Assembly: GCA_900538365.1 (NCBI GenBank)
Contig: UPXT01000006.1
Coordinates: 1-64,000 of the forward strand
Length of the DNA stretch: 64,000 nucleotides
From: an uncultured Acidaminococcus sp.
GTDB taxonomy: Bacteria; Bacillota; Negativicutes; Acidaminococcales; Acidaminococcaceae
Direction: 5' to 3'
Part shown: piece after piece, positions 45,759 through 55,319 of the stretch
Layout of the letters: each line of letters begins with the position of its first letter
Numbering within the stretch: the stretch's first letter is position 1
Translations under genes and position numbers: made by a program
The notes under the pieces: generated by a model
Databases searched by the model: none
What the model saw: only the letters and a program-made list of their open reading frames with translations
Told to the model about the DNA's origin: nothing

Positions 45759-46307
45759 TCATTTCAGCGATTCAAAATAGGAGAAGCGCCAGCCTTTGGC
45801 GGTCTTTACATAGGGAAAATCGACAGATTCCGTCTTAACCAGGGTCTTATGAGCCTTATCGGCATAGACCGGCGTCTTTGCCGTCACGACAATCCGGTCG
45901 CTCGACGGACGGCTCAAGCTATAGGTCGGCGTACCCCGGAGGGGATCCGCTTTCTTAGCGGCAGGTGCCACAAAAAGCTTGTTGTCAGACTGACGATACA
46001 TCTTGTTGCCGCTGATGATGAAGCTGGCCAGGGAATCCGTAAAGATGTCATGGACAGCAGCTTTTAGTTCCAACATGTTGTGAATGGTCGGATCCGATAC
46101 GGAATAATAGAGCATGTAGCCGCTGTCAAAGCGTTCCTTTCCATCCGTCGGCAAGGGATCATGTTCGAACCATTCAAAGACCGTCGTTGCCCGGCTAAGG
46201 GCGGTCATCACTTCTTCATTGGTCGGATTCTCAGGGGAAGCAAAAGCCGTCATAGCGCCCATGAGGAGCGCAAGGGCCATCAGCATCAAGGTGCGGAATT
46301 TTTTCAT
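45759..46307 (-). CDS. Exported protein of unknown function, possibly IseA-like
   Basis: 182 aa from the ATG ending at 46307 (AAGGAG upstream). Signal peptide to about residue 24 (MTAFA). The mature part is soluble, ending in a VDFPYVKTAKGWRFSYFESL strand pattern. Length and pattern recall IseA-type endopeptidase inhibitors, but the similarity is weak. Single-gene unit. Confidence 0.6.
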   Translation of the reverse strand: MKKFRTLMLMALALLMGAMTAFASPENPTNEEVMTALSRATTVFEWFEHDPLPTDGKERFDSGYMLYYSVSDPTIHNMLELKAAVHDIFTDSLASFIISGNKMYRQSDNKLFVAPAAKKADPLRGTPTYSLSRPSSDRIVVTAKTPVYADKAHKTLVKTESVDFPYVKTAKGWRFSYFESLK

Positions 46308-46430
46308 AACTAGCACTCTCCTTTGTTAGACTGCCTCCATTTTACCATATTCTGAAGTCATAGTATAATAAAATCCCGGAAAAGAAACGATTCCCTCCAG
46401 AAACTCAACATTACAAAGGATGAAAATAAT

Positions 46431-47099
46431 ATGAAACAATACAAAGCGGTCATTTTTGATCTTGACGGGACGCTCCTTGATACCTTGGCGGACCTTGGAC
46501 TGTCCCTTAACACGATTCTCACGCGTCATGGCTACGGACCCCAGTCCCTTAGCGCCGTACGGCGCTATTTAGGAAATGGAGCGGAACGTCTTTGCCGTCT
46601 GGCCCTGCCAAAGAACGTCAAAGATGAGGAATTCCAGACCCTCTTCAAGGAGTTCAAGGCCTACTACAAAGACCACTGCCATATCGCCACCAGGCCCTAT
46701 GACGGCATTGCCGACCTTCTTAAAGGTCTCCAGGAACAAGGCATCAAGACGGCCATCGTCTCCAATAAACCTGATGAAGCGGTCCGCGCCCTACGGGATG
46801 ATTTCTTTCCTGCCGTGACCCTTGCCGTGGGACAAAAGGAAGACATTCCCCGCAAACCGTCCCCCCTCATGGTAGAAAAAGCCCTTCATGACCTAGGCAT
46901 CAAAAAGGAAGATGCCGTCTACATTGGCGATTCGGAAGTTGATTTTGAAACAGCCCGGCGCGCCGCCATGGATGTCATCCTCGTAAGCTGGGGATTCCGG
47001 GACCGTTCCGAGCTGGAAGCCTTGGGAAAAGCGGTCATTGTCGATACACGGGAGGCATTATCTGCCTATCTTTTGGGATCAGTCCAAAAATCGGACTGA
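46431..47099 (+). CDS. HAD-family phosphoglycolate phosphatase-like enzyme
   Basis: 222 aa. HAD motifs FDLDGTLLDT (residues 8-17), SNKP and YIGDSEVDFETAR. Alpha-helical cap as in Gph, which removes phosphoglycolate produced in DNA repair. Other small phosphate esters are possible substrates. A CAGTCC-AAAAATC-GGACTG hairpin overlaps its stop codon. Confidence 0.88.
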   Translation: MKQYKAVIFDLDGTLLDTLADLGLSLNTILTRHGYGPQSLSAVRRYLGNGAERLCRLALPKNVKDEEFQTLFKEFKAYYKDHCHIATRPYDGIADLLKGLQEQGIKTAIVSNKPDEAVRALRDDFFPAVTLAVGQKEDIPRKPSPLMVEKALHDLGIKKEDAVYIGDSEVDFETARRAAMDVILVSWGFRDRSELEALGKAVIVDTREALSAYLLGSVQKSD

Positions 47100-47100
47100 C

Positions 47101-47152
47101 CTGATACAAGTACGGGTCCCTTTGCTCTATGAAAAAGGGAGAAGAACCATGA
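47101..47152. repeat. Dispersed hairpin repeat, copy D (degenerate)
   Basis: TGATACAAGTACGGGTCCCT followed by TTGCTC matches the left half of copy A; the right arm (AAGGGAGAAGAACC) no longer pairs well. Lies after gph. From 47153 to 47359 I see no gene. Confidence 0.35.
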
Positions 47153-47359
47153 GGCAGGCCTGCTAGACAACAGACATTTGGAGATCGTTAACGTCTCGGC
47201 ACTTATAGAGGAGCTTTTGCCCTTTCTGCCTATATGGACTCTTCTGCTTATTCCCCCACTCTTTGGCTTTCTTCAGTACACAAAAAAGCGTCCTTTTGCC
47301 GGTTCTATTCGGAGGACAAGAGGTCCCATTGTTATAACATGTTTCGTCTCTCAAAACGC

Positions 47360-47410
47360 AAAAAGGAGCTGCCAGGCAATGAACAAGTCATTGCTTTACA
47401 GCTCCTTCTT
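47360..47410 (-). terminator. Terminator of the pentapeptide-repeat gene
   Basis: AAAAAGGAGCTG and CAGCTCCTT arms with an inner GGCAATGA/TCATTGC stem; T-rich on the minus strand. Adjacent to the stop codon at 47411. Confidence 0.75.
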
Positions 47411-48169
47411 TTATTTTTTATAGGCTTCTCGGATACTTTCTGCAGTAAACTTGGCATCTTCCATGTCTGTTCCTGCAAGATTTGCATCGTCAAGATTGGC
47501 ACTCGTCAATTCTGCTTTTGTCAGGTTGGACCCCACGACCGTGGCGCTGGTCAAATTGGCGCTGCGCAGGAGAGCTTCTGACAGGTTGGCTCTCCGGAAA
47601 CGTGCATCATAGAGGTTTGCCGATGTAAAGTTGGCGCTCATGAAGTTGGACCGGAAGAACCAGCTCCTAGCAAGGTTCGCCGAATAAAAATTGGCCATGG
47701 CCCCAGAAGCATAGTCAAAATTGCTTTCCCGCAGGTCTGCCGTGTAGAGGTTTGCAAAGGTAAGCGATGCATGGGCAAAGCTCGTGCGATACGCCGTTAC
47801 GCCAATCAGGGAGCCTCGGTTCAAAACCGCGTAGGAAAGGTTGGCGTGGGTAAGGTCTGCCCCATCCAGCTTTGCCTTCACAAGGTAGGCTTTACGCAGA
47901 TTGGCCTTTTGAAGATTGGCTTTGGAAAGATCCGCACCTTCCAGGACGGCACCGGAAAGATCCGCATAACTGAGATCGGCTCCCGTAAGATCTGCCCCTG
48001 TAAGGTCCTTGTTTTTAAGGGTTGCTCCCCTAAGGTCCCCGCCTGGACAGGATCGAGTCTCCACAAGACGCGCCACATCTCCGGCATCAAAGGCAAGGAC
48101 CGGCGACATCACAAGGCACGAAAGGGCCAGCAGGGCCGCGATTTTCCATTTTTTACTCATTCCACTCAT
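47411..48169 (-). CDS. Exported pentapeptide-repeat protein
   Basis: 252 aa. Signal peptide to about residue 26. Nearly all the rest (about 45-245) is A(D/N)LXX pentapeptide repeats, forming a right-handed four-sided beta-helix. Export suggests a periplasmic or surface structural role rather than gyrase protection. Its ATG overlaps the stop of the upstream HAD gene (ATGA). Confidence 0.9.
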   Translation of the reverse strand: MSGMSKKWKIAALLALSCLVMSPVLAFDAGDVARLVETRSCPGGDLRGATLKNKDLTGADLTGADLSYADLSGAVLEGADLSKANLQKANLRKAYLVKAKLDGADLTHANLSYAVLNRGSLIGVTAYRTSFAHASLTFANLYTADLRESNFDYASGAMANFYSANLARSWFFRSNFMSANFTSANLYDARFRRANLSEALLRSANLTSATVVGSNLTKAELTSANLDDANLAGTDMEDAKFTAESIREAYKK

Positions 48170-48852
48170 TCCTTTATTAGCTGCAGCAGCGTTTCCGGTG
48201 CTTGGGGCAGGGTCTCAATGATTTTCCAAGGTGTGTATTTTTTTAAGTCTTCCACCTTGTAGGTCGAACCGCCCTTTACAATCAAGGCCCGGACCCCAAT
48301 GGCATCAGCGCAAGTGATATCATGGGGCGTATCGCCAATCACAACAGCATCACTTGGCGTCACTTCTGGATCAAGGGCGGTCAGTTTTTGCCACAGGGCC
48401 CTTGAAAGGTCATCGCGAAGCTCGCTGATTTCTCCAAAGGCACTGACGCGGCGGTCAAAATAGCCATCAATCCCGAAATGGGCAAGCTTTGCCAGTGCGG
48501 CCTTTTCACAATTTCCCGTCAGAAGAAGGTTTGTTACGTCCGGCACCGCCTGCGTATAAGCAAGGGTTTCCTTGACAAAAGGCAGCAAATGACCATGGCG
48601 CTCGGCAAGGGTTTCCGGCAGGCGCTTGGCATAAGCTTCGATGAAGTTCCCTACATCGGCTTTTGTACAGCTTCCCTTGACTTGTTCAATGGCTCGGCGC
48701 GCAATATAAGTGTCGGTCCGTCCGCTCATGCTGTAGGAAAAGGTGAAGTCATCGACGCCATATAGGTCGCGGATGGTCTCCTTCATGGCCGTAACTCCGG
48801 CAAAATTAGTCAGCATCAGCGTTCCATCAATATCCCAAAGTAAATAGTTCAT
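48166..48852 (-). CDS. HAD-superfamily hydrolase
   Basis: 228 aa. HAD motifs LLWDIDGTL (residues 4-12), LLLTGN and VVIGDTPHDITCA; alpha-helical cap. Phosphatase for an unknown small substrate. Coupled to the pentapeptide-repeat gene by a 4-bp overlap. Confidence 0.88.
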   Translation of the reverse strand: MNYLLWDIDGTLMLTNFAGVTAMKETIRDLYGVDDFTFSYSMSGRTDTYIARRAIEQVKGSCTKADVGNFIEAYAKRLPETLAERHGHLLPFVKETLAYTQAVPDVTNLLLTGNCEKAALAKLAHFGIDGYFDRRVSAFGEISELRDDLSRALWQKLTALDPEVTPSDAVVIGDTPHDITCADAIGVRALIVKGGSTYKVEDLKKYTPWKIIETLPQAPETLLQLIKE

Positions 48853-48945
48853 CTTTTTTTCCTATGTTGCAAAATCGAGGCGCTCCAGCAAGATGCCTCT
48901 TACTGGATAAATGCCGCCAGCCCAATGTTCCTTAGCATGCAGGAA

Positions 48946-49398
48946 TCATTTTTTCAGCATGAAATTCTTGAGTTTCACGCCGGCATTTTTGGCTCGCCGC
49001 ATGGGTTTTACCATTTTTTGACGTCGTGGCTTCATATCCTGAATATTGCCAAAATCACCGCGCTTAATGACCGTCATCTTCGACTGATCCGGTCCTATTT
49101 CCTTACGGATGGCGATGGCCAGTTCTTCAGGAATGAAGTCCCCATTCATGTTCATGATATCAAGGCCAGCATAACCAAAGCGTTCACAGACTCGCAGGAT
49201 GATGTGCCCACCCTTTACGGGAACTGTAAAGACAAGACTGCCTTCGTCCGGATCTTCATCCAAATAAAAATGAAGGGCCTTGACGGAAAACCGGTCCATG
49301 CATTCTGTCAAAATGGTTTCGATTTGAATGGGGTCCTGGATGACCGTCTCTACGCAGCGGTACATATCGAGTGCAATTTGTGTTCCTTCTCCAATCAC
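48946..49398 (-). CDS. AdoMet decarboxylase-related protein lacking catalytic residues
   Basis: 150 aa from the GTG ending at 49398 (AAGGA 10 nt upstream; another GTG three codons earlier). The fold pattern of bacterial SpeD is visible: GTQIALDMYRC at the start and FGYAGLDIMNMNG in the middle, with PEELAIAIRKEIGP after. But the self-cleavage region ESH-S is replaced by KGGHIILR, so by alignment the pyruvoyl Ser, the catalytic His and the catalytic Cys are Gly, Arg and Met. A basic tail of about 30 residues follows. Probably a non-enzymatic or differently acting relative. Confidence 0.75.
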   Translation of the reverse strand: MIGEGTQIALDMYRCVETVIQDPIQIETILTECMDRFSVKALHFYLDEDPDEGSLVFTVPVKGGHIILRVCERFGYAGLDIMNMNGDFIPEELAIAIRKEIGPDQSKMTVIKRGDFGNIQDMKPRRQKMVKPMRRAKNAGVKLKNFMLKK

Positions 49399-49885
49399 AG
49401 GGTTCACATCCTTGTGGGTTTATTTTTTAAATCTCTTCATTATATCCCACAAATGGATGGACTGTCAAAAAAGAAGGAACATGGTTAGTCATCCCCAATT
49501 CCAGGAAAAGGCTGAGACAAAATGCGTCCGGCGGAGCTTTACCATGCAATCATCTACGGGGCTTTGGAGAAAGGTCTTCTTTTTGGGGGACCGCTCAAGA
49601 CGGAAGGCCTGCTTCCCATGCCGCGCTGCAGCGTTGTAAGTCCCCTCTTTCTCCGTTTCGATTCTCTTTGTGATATACGCCCGTCAATGGGCTGATAGGG
49701 CCTCCACGCAAATCTCGAGGACTGACTGTTCCGCTTCGTTTTAGAAAAAAGAGGCACCTAACCGATTGCCCTTTTAACCATGAAGCGGTCTTATTATTTG
49801 GCGCAGCCCCTCCCCTATGCAGTCTTGCTGTTAAAAACACGGAGGATTGTCCCTTCATCCAATCAGCGTGCGTGGAGCTTTGCAC
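49399..49885. other. Intergenic region without a recognisable gene
   Basis: About 490 bp between the SpeD-like and TPR genes. Several short open frames exist on both strands, but none has a ribosome site, conserved pattern or sensible composition. No clear repeats. Confidence 0.45.
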
Positions 49886-50812
49886 CTATTTTATTTCCTT
49901 TCCAAGCAGGGCCATTTCATCATAAACAGCCCGCACCTTTTCATTATCCCTGCCATAAAGACCTTCACAAACCTGTCCTGCTTCTGCCAGCGCCTCATAG
50001 GCAGCTTTGAGCTTTCCCATGCCGCGCAGGGCCCAGGCTTCATGCTGCCGGTTGATGGCATATTCATGGGTTTTTCCATAAAATTTCAGTAAATAGGCCG
50101 CGGCTTCATGATAGATCTGGGCAGCCTTTTCGTAGGCTTCTTTTTGATAGAGGATGCCTCCCAGCCCATTTAGGGCCGCCGCATAATAGGGATTTTTGCG
50201 ATTTCCATTGAGACGGAATTCATCCAAGGCCTTTTGGATATATTGATCCGTCTTTTGTCCTTCTCCCATATGGTAATAGAGGAATGCAAGCTGATAATAG
50301 ACCTGTCCCACTTCCTTTTGCCGGCCTGAAAGGAGAAAATAGCGCAGACTTTCTTCCATCCGTTTCGCCGCTTTTTCAAGTTCTCCCTTTTCCTGATAGA
50401 CCTGACTGAGATTGAGGTAAAGACTGGCACATACAGCAACATTCAGCCGTGACTGAGCCTTATAGATGGCAAGGCTTTCCTCAAAAAGGGCAATGGCCGC
50501 ATCCTTGTCACCCATCTGCCGATAAGTCCCGCCCAGATTGTTGAGGAGGGACGCATATTCTGGCGAGTACCGACCGCGCTCCTTAAGAAGGGCCTTGCGA
50601 AGTCCTTCCATGACGCTGATGGATTCCTCATATAAGCCAATTTTCCGATAGAACAGACCTCTTTCGTTGGTCACACTGGCCCAATCAAGAAAGTCCCCTG
50701 CCCTTTCCAGCTTCTTCTGCCACGCTAAGAAGAACGCTTCCATCCGTTCCACCGATCCCGTTGCTATCAGGCGGTCCCGTGTTTCCCAAAACTGCTGCAT
50801 TTCAGTTGTCAT
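49886..50812 (-). CDS. TPR-repeat protein (paralogue of the one at 62.8 kb)
   Basis: 308 aa, about seven tetratricopeptide repeats (for example LNNLGGTYRQMGDKDAAIALF), no signal peptide. Start ATG with GGAGG upstream. Similar in length and repeat layout to the TPR protein at 62822-63751, including the shared end patterns AALNGLGG and A.YEAL near the C-terminus. Divergent from the iron alcohol dehydrogenase. Probable protein-protein interaction role. Confidence 0.82.
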   Translation of the reverse strand: MTTEMQQFWETRDRLIATGSVERMEAFFLAWQKKLERAGDFLDWASVTNERGLFYRKIGLYEESISVMEGLRKALLKERGRYSPEYASLLNNLGGTYRQMGDKDAAIALFEESLAIYKAQSRLNVAVCASLYLNLSQVYQEKGELEKAAKRMEESLRYFLLSGRQKEVGQVYYQLAFLYYHMGEGQKTDQYIQKALDEFRLNGNRKNPYYAAALNGLGGILYQKEAYEKAAQIYHEAAAYLLKFYGKTHEYAINRQHEAWALRGMGKLKAAYEALAEAGQVCEGLYGRDNEKVRAVYDEMALLGKEIK

Positions 50813-51037
50813 CGGGGATACCTCCTTTATCTATGACCTATTATAGCAAAGGCCCCGGTCCCATACTGTGCCTGTTCTATCTCTTCCTGTGCTGGAGCTC
50901 TTCTTTTTTTGCGCAAAAGATGGTGAGATTCAGCAAAAGAATGATGAGAATAGGCACATCATAAAAGAGTCTGTTTTCTTATAATAAAGCCAACAAGATA
51001 AGCCACGGACAAGTGGAAATACATAGGAGGTTACAAC

Positions 51038-52225
51038 ATGGATAACTTTACTTTTTACAGTCCAACCTACTTTGTCTTTGGGAAAGAGACGGAAAAGGAA
51101 ACGGGCAAATACGTCAAAAAATACGGCGGCACAAAAGTCCTTATTCACTACGGCGGCGGAAGTGCTGTCCGTTCCGGCCTCATTGCCCGTATTGAAGCAT
51201 CCCTTGATGCAGAGGGCATTGGCTACGTGGAACTGGGCGGCGTAAAAGCTTCTCCTCACGCTGATCTCATCTACAAAGGCATCGATCTTGCCAAGAAAGA
51301 AAAGGTGGATTTTATCCTCGCAGTTGGCGGCGGCTCCGTCATGGACTCGGCAAAAGGGATTGCTTTGGGCGTCCCCTATGATGGAGATTTCTGGGACTTT
51401 TACTGCGGCAAGAAGGGTCCTGTTACGGAAGCCCTTCCTGTAGGCTGCGTTGTGACCATCGCCGCTTCCGGGTCCGAGGGATCCACGGATTCCGTGGTCA
51501 CCCTTGATACGGAAGATGGTCATGAATACAAACGCTGCGCTGACGGCGATATCCTGCGTCCGCTCTTTGCTATCATGAATCCAGAATTGATGATGACCCT
51601 GCCTCCTTATCAGACGGCAAGCGGCATTTCCGACATCATGGCCCACTGCATGGAACGGTATTTCTCCCATACCAAAGAATGTGAACTGACGGACCGTCTC
51701 CTTGAAGCCGTCATGCTCACCATGATCAAAGAAGCCCGCCGGGTCATGAAAGATCCGATGAACTACGACGCTCGCGCCAACATCATGTGGGCTGCCATGG
51801 TAGCCCAAAACAATTCCACCGGTGTCGGGCGCGCTCAGGATTGGGGCACCCACCACATGGACAACGAAATTGGCATCCTTTATGGAGCCAGCCACGGTGC
51901 CGGTCTTGCCCTTCTCTTCCCGTACTGGATGATGTATGCCATGAAGACTCAGGGGCCAACCCTTTTTGCCAAATACGCAAGCCGCGTCTGGGGTATTCCC
52001 ATGGACTTCGAACATCCGGAACTGACTGCCATGGAAGGCATCAAGGCATTCCAGCGCTTTGTCAAGGAAGATCTGGGGATGCCGACGACCATCAGTGAAC
52101 TGGGCGGCAAGGAAGAAGATATCCCCAAGATGGTGGAAAACATGTTCTACGAAGCGCCCAACCATGGGAACTTTGTCAAACTGACGCCCGAAATTGCAGC
52201 GGAAATCTACAAGATGGCCCTGTAA
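51038..52225 (+). CDS. Iron-containing alcohol dehydrogenase (BdhA/YugJ type)
   Basis: 395 aa, group III ADH. NAD(P) motif GGGSVMDSAKG, metal-site segments SDIMAHCMERYFS and YGASHGAGLALLFPYW. Reduces an aldehyde or ketone to the alcohol in the cytosol. GGAGG upstream. A TATAAT at 50980-50985 may be its -10 box. It could handle a carbonyl product of the neighbouring GRE pathway, but this is inference. Confidence 0.93.
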   Translation: MDNFTFYSPTYFVFGKETEKETGKYVKKYGGTKVLIHYGGGSAVRSGLIARIEASLDAEGIGYVELGGVKASPHADLIYKGIDLAKKEKVDFILAVGGGSVMDSAKGIALGVPYDGDFWDFYCGKKGPVTEALPVGCVVTIAASGSEGSTDSVVTLDTEDGHEYKRCADGDILRPLFAIMNPELMMTLPPYQTASGISDIMAHCMERYFSHTKECELTDRLLEAVMLTMIKEARRVMKDPMNYDARANIMWAAMVAQNNSTGVGRAQDWGTHHMDNEIGILYGASHGAGLALLFPYWMMYAMKTQGPTLFAKYASRVWGIPMDFEHPELTAMEGIKAFQRFVKEDLGMPTTISELGGKEEDIPKMVENMFYEAPNHGNFVKLTPEIAAEIYKMAL

Positions 52226-52284
52226 AAAAGCATCACACTGTACTCTCGCGTAATACCTCCTTCTAGATAAGTAAACCCTTCTAC

Positions 52285-52332
52285 GCAAAAATGCGGACCG
52301 TATTCCCCCCCTCTCACGGTCCGCGTTTTTGC
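52285..52332 (+). terminator. Terminator of the alcohol dehydrogenase gene
   Basis: A 17-nt arm GCAAAAATGCGGACCGT pairs with its complement with one mismatch. Confidence 0.8.
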
Positions 52333-52377
52333 TGTTTTCTTCATTGTTACAAAAAAGCCGAGCTTCTTTTGGATAAG

Positions 52378-52430
52378 AAACGGGCTGTGAAACGATGCCC
52401 ATGATAAGCCCATCGCTTCACAGCCCGTTT
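52378..52430. terminator. Long hairpin between convergent adh and activator genes
   Basis: AAACGGGCTGTGAA with its complement TTCACAGCCCGTTT, extended internally by CGATG/CATCG. Probably ends the sigma-54 activator transcript on the minus strand. Confidence 0.75.
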
Positions 52431-52450
52431 ATCGTACGTAAAAAAGACCG

Positions 52451-54181
52451 CTATTTTTCCAGATTGATCTGGTCCCGCTTGATATGGTACTGCAGATTCT
52501 GCCGGCTCATGCCAAGTTCCCTTGCCGCAGCAGAAATATTTCCACCCGTCCGTTTGAGAGCCTGCACAAGAGCAGCCCGTTCCACGTCACGCAAGGTTTT
52601 TCGACGCAAGGGCCCTTTGTGAGTGTCCATGACTTTTGACGACGCTAACGGATCTGCGGATTTGGGCACTTCAAGGTTCACAAAATGTTCAGGCAGGCAT
52701 TCCACCGTAAGAAGCGCCCGCTTTTCCGGCAAGAGGTTCATCGCATATTCGATGGCATGCTGCAGCTCCCGCACATTGCCAGGCCAATCATAATGAGCAA
52801 AGATATCGAGGACATGGGAATCAACCCCCTGCACGTTCCGTTCAAGTCTCTTATTGTAGCGGGCAATGAAACTTTGAACCAAAAGGGGAATATCTTCCTT
52901 GCGCTCCCGTAAGGGCGGGATGCGGATGCCCACGACGCCAAGACGGTAGTATAGGTCCTGACGCAGCTTATGGGAGGTAAGGGCCTCTTCAGGCGGAATA
53001 TTGATATTGGAAAGAACCCTGACATCGACCTTTCGTTCCCGCGTACTGCCCACGCGCCGCACGGTCCCTTCCTGGAGTACGCGCAGGAGCTTGGGCTGAA
53101 GGTTGATGTTCATGGAATTGATCTCGTCAAGGAGCAAGGTTCCGCCGTTTGCCTGTTCAAATAGACCAGGATGGGATTCAGCCCCCGTATAGGCTCCTTT
53201 TTCCGTCCCAAAAAGCAGGCCTTCAAGCAGATTTTCTGGAATGGCCGCACAATTGATGGCAAGAAAAGGGCCCTCAGCCCGACTGCTTGCATTGTGGATG
53301 CTCTGGGCAAAAAGTTCCTTGCCGGTTCCTGTTTCTCCATAGATCATGACAGAAGAAGATGATTTTGCCACCTGTTTGCAGCGCTCGACAAGAATGCGCA
53401 TGGTGCGGCTTGATGAAATGATATCCTCAAAATGGTATTTTGCATGGAGCACACTGTCATGACTTTTTTTCCCCTTGATCTGGGCATCCTGGCGGAGCAG
53501 TTCATCCTGCAATTCAAGGATCTTGCGGTGCAGGGAATCAAGCTGACTGAAGTCTTCCATGACGCTGTACGCGCCTAGGACCTGACTGTTCTTGAAAATA
53601 GGATAATTGTCCGATACAATATCGACTTCTTTTCCATTGTAGGTCTCATACTGCTGGCGCTGATTAAGATGGGGTTTCTCACTTTTTAGGACCTTTGGCA
53701 GGAGCAGACTGACATCATTTTCACTTTTGTAGACCTCATCCATGCTCCGGCCTACAACGGCCTCATTAAGCAAGCTGTCCATGCGGACGGCAGCATCATT
53801 CAAAAACAGGATCTGCTCATTTTCATCGCATAAGATAACGGACTCACTGATCCGATTGAGTATATTTTGGTACATCTCACGGTACACTTCACAGGCAGCG
53901 TCCTCAAAAACCACAAGTTCCATTCCTTCCGGAAGGTTCGTCACGGGGCCGCACTTGACGCGGCGGGCCCATTTTTGGAAGGCTAGGTGGGCAACCTGCT
54001 TTGCTTCCAAGGGACGCAGGAGGGGCAGGGCCTTTTCCGGCACCGCAGCACCGGTTGTTTGGGATAGGCCAAGGAAATTCCTGCCAAATTCATTGATTTC
54101 CACGATGGTCCTTCCCTCGCGGACCAGCATGGCCCCCCTATCGAACTGATCTAAAAAAGCCATGACCTCTTGCCACTTCAT
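52451..54181 (-). CDS. Sigma-54-dependent transcriptional activator (PAS-AAA+-Fis)
   Basis: 576 aa. N-terminal sensory part with a PAS domain (about residues 100-215), AAA+ domain with GETGTGKEL (Walker A), the sigma-54 loop GAYTGA, DEINSMN, and a C-terminal Fis HTH (NISAAARELGMSRQNLQYHI). It remodels sigma-54 holoenzyme at -24/-12 promoters. It lies 170 bp after the GRE operon and separated by a terminator, so it is probably expressed on its own and acts on the GRE promoter. Confidence 0.95.
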   Translation of the reverse strand: MKWQEVMAFLDQFDRGAMLVREGRTIVEINEFGRNFLGLSQTTGAAVPEKALPLLRPLEAKQVAHLAFQKWARRVKCGPVTNLPEGMELVVFEDAACEVYREMYQNILNRISESVILCDENEQILFLNDAAVRMDSLLNEAVVGRSMDEVYKSENDVSLLLPKVLKSEKPHLNQRQQYETYNGKEVDIVSDNYPIFKNSQVLGAYSVMEDFSQLDSLHRKILELQDELLRQDAQIKGKKSHDSVLHAKYHFEDIISSSRTMRILVERCKQVAKSSSSVMIYGETGTGKELFAQSIHNASSRAEGPFLAINCAAIPENLLEGLLFGTEKGAYTGAESHPGLFEQANGGTLLLDEINSMNINLQPKLLRVLQEGTVRRVGSTRERKVDVRVLSNINIPPEEALTSHKLRQDLYYRLGVVGIRIPPLRERKEDIPLLVQSFIARYNKRLERNVQGVDSHVLDIFAHYDWPGNVRELQHAIEYAMNLLPEKRALLTVECLPEHFVNLEVPKSADPLASSKVMDTHKGPLRRKTLRDVERAALVQALKRTGGNISAAARELGMSRQNLQYHIKRDQINLEK

Positions 54182-54307
54182 GACTGACCGAACCTCCTAA
54201 CCTCATGCATGAAAAACCATTCACCACAGCCTTCGGTTTATCCTATCATATCCCAAAAATTTCCCCTCGTAAAGGGTTTCGGGCTTTCATAAAAGCTGCC
54301 ATGAGAC

Positions 54308-54340
54308 GTAAAAAGACCTGTCAAGGACAGGCCTTTTTAC
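54308..54340 (-). terminator. Terminator of the GRE operon
   Basis: GTAAAAAGACCTGTC-AAG-GACAGGCCTTTTTAC, a 15-bp stem with one wobble, just after the isomerase stop. Confidence 0.9.
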
Positions 54341-54350
54341 GCAAAACGAC

Positions 54351-55301
54351 TTATACGTCGGAACCAATCTTAAGCACTTCACGCATGAACTTGATACTCT
54401 TTCTCATGCCTTCCAGTTCCTTTTGGCGGCCCTCTTCGAGGCTGTATCCGCTCAGCGGCAGCTCGATTTCAAGGTCGATCGTATCCAGTTCTTCCGGAGC
54501 TTCGGCGCGCAGGATCTTCATGATTTCCACAACGTCGACGTCGCCGTCACCAATGGCACAGCCCAAGGAATGAGTTCCGTCGGGGTCGGCAAAAATCTTG
54601 TTGTCACAAAAATGGACACAGTAGCAGTAAGGCGCCATTTTCTTTACGCATTCAGCAATGCCTTCGCCGAGGATGAGGGAGTTGATAGTATCGCAACAGG
54701 CACCAATCTGAGGGTGGTTGAGTTTTTTCACCATCCAGACCACTTCATCAGCAAAGAGATCGCAGTGGTTTTCAATGGCAATCTTAAGGCCATATTTTTC
54801 AATGGTAGGAATATTCTTTTGGAACTCCATGACCACGCGGCTCATCTGTTCCATTGCTTCCGGCGACATGCATGCATGGGTGAAAGGACGGGAATGGCGG
54901 ATGTCCGTACTGTATTTGACGAGTTTGGCCCCCATGGCATGGGCAATTTCCAAGGATTCCTCAATGGTCGAATTGACGCGGGGATCACTCGGTGCATCAA
55001 AGGAGATATTGAGTTCCAGGTCAAGACCCCGTTTTTCCGCTTCCTTTTTCACCATTGCCAGGTGTTCCGGGCTCGTGTCGTTATCGAGGTCAACAAGAGT
55101 GATATGAAGCACCTCAATGTGTTCCTTTTTGGCAAGGTCCATGAGGTCGATGAGGGAACCGGCCTTTTCAAAAGCATAGGTCTTGCCTTCACTCTGGAAG
55201 CCCCAGCTTTCCCCGTAACCGCTCAGGTGAAGGGTATAACTGTGCATGCCGAGTTTGAACTTTCTGTTGCTGTTTTTTCCCGTAATCTTGTCCATTTTCA
55301 A
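54351..55301 (-). CDS. Xylose isomerase-like TIM-barrel isomerase/epimerase
   Basis: 316 aa. AP-endonuclease-2/sugar-phosphate-isomerase fold with metal-site residues in AIENHCD, GACCDTIN, VHFCDNK and DLEIELPL. Likely isomerises or epimerises a small polyol, sugar or cyclic amine substrate or product. Last gene of the GRE operon, 18 bp after araC. Confidence 0.87.
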   Translation of the reverse strand: MKMDKITGKNSNRKFKLGMHSYTLHLSGYGESWGFQSEGKTYAFEKAGSLIDLMDLAKKEHIEVLHITLVDLDNDTSPEHLAMVKKEAEKRGLDLELNISFDAPSDPRVNSTIEESLEIAHAMGAKLVKYSTDIRHSRPFTHACMSPEAMEQMSRVVMEFQKNIPTIEKYGLKIAIENHCDLFADEVVWMVKKLNHPQIGACCDTINSLILGEGIAECVKKMAPYCYCVHFCDNKIFADPDGTHSLGCAIGDGDVDVVEIMKILRAEAPEELDTIDLEIELPLSGYSLEEGRQKELEGMRKSIKFMREVLKIGSDV

Positions 55302-55319
55302 TTCTCCTTTGTTGTTAGT

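Noticed and set aside
47178..47423. 81-codon plus-strand hydrophobic ORF
   Set aside because: It runs through the terminator of the convergent pentapeptide gene and lacks a ribosome site; the start is TTG.
50930..52402. 490-codon minus-strand frame
   Set aside because: Antisense shadow of the iron alcohol dehydrogenase; no domain pattern.
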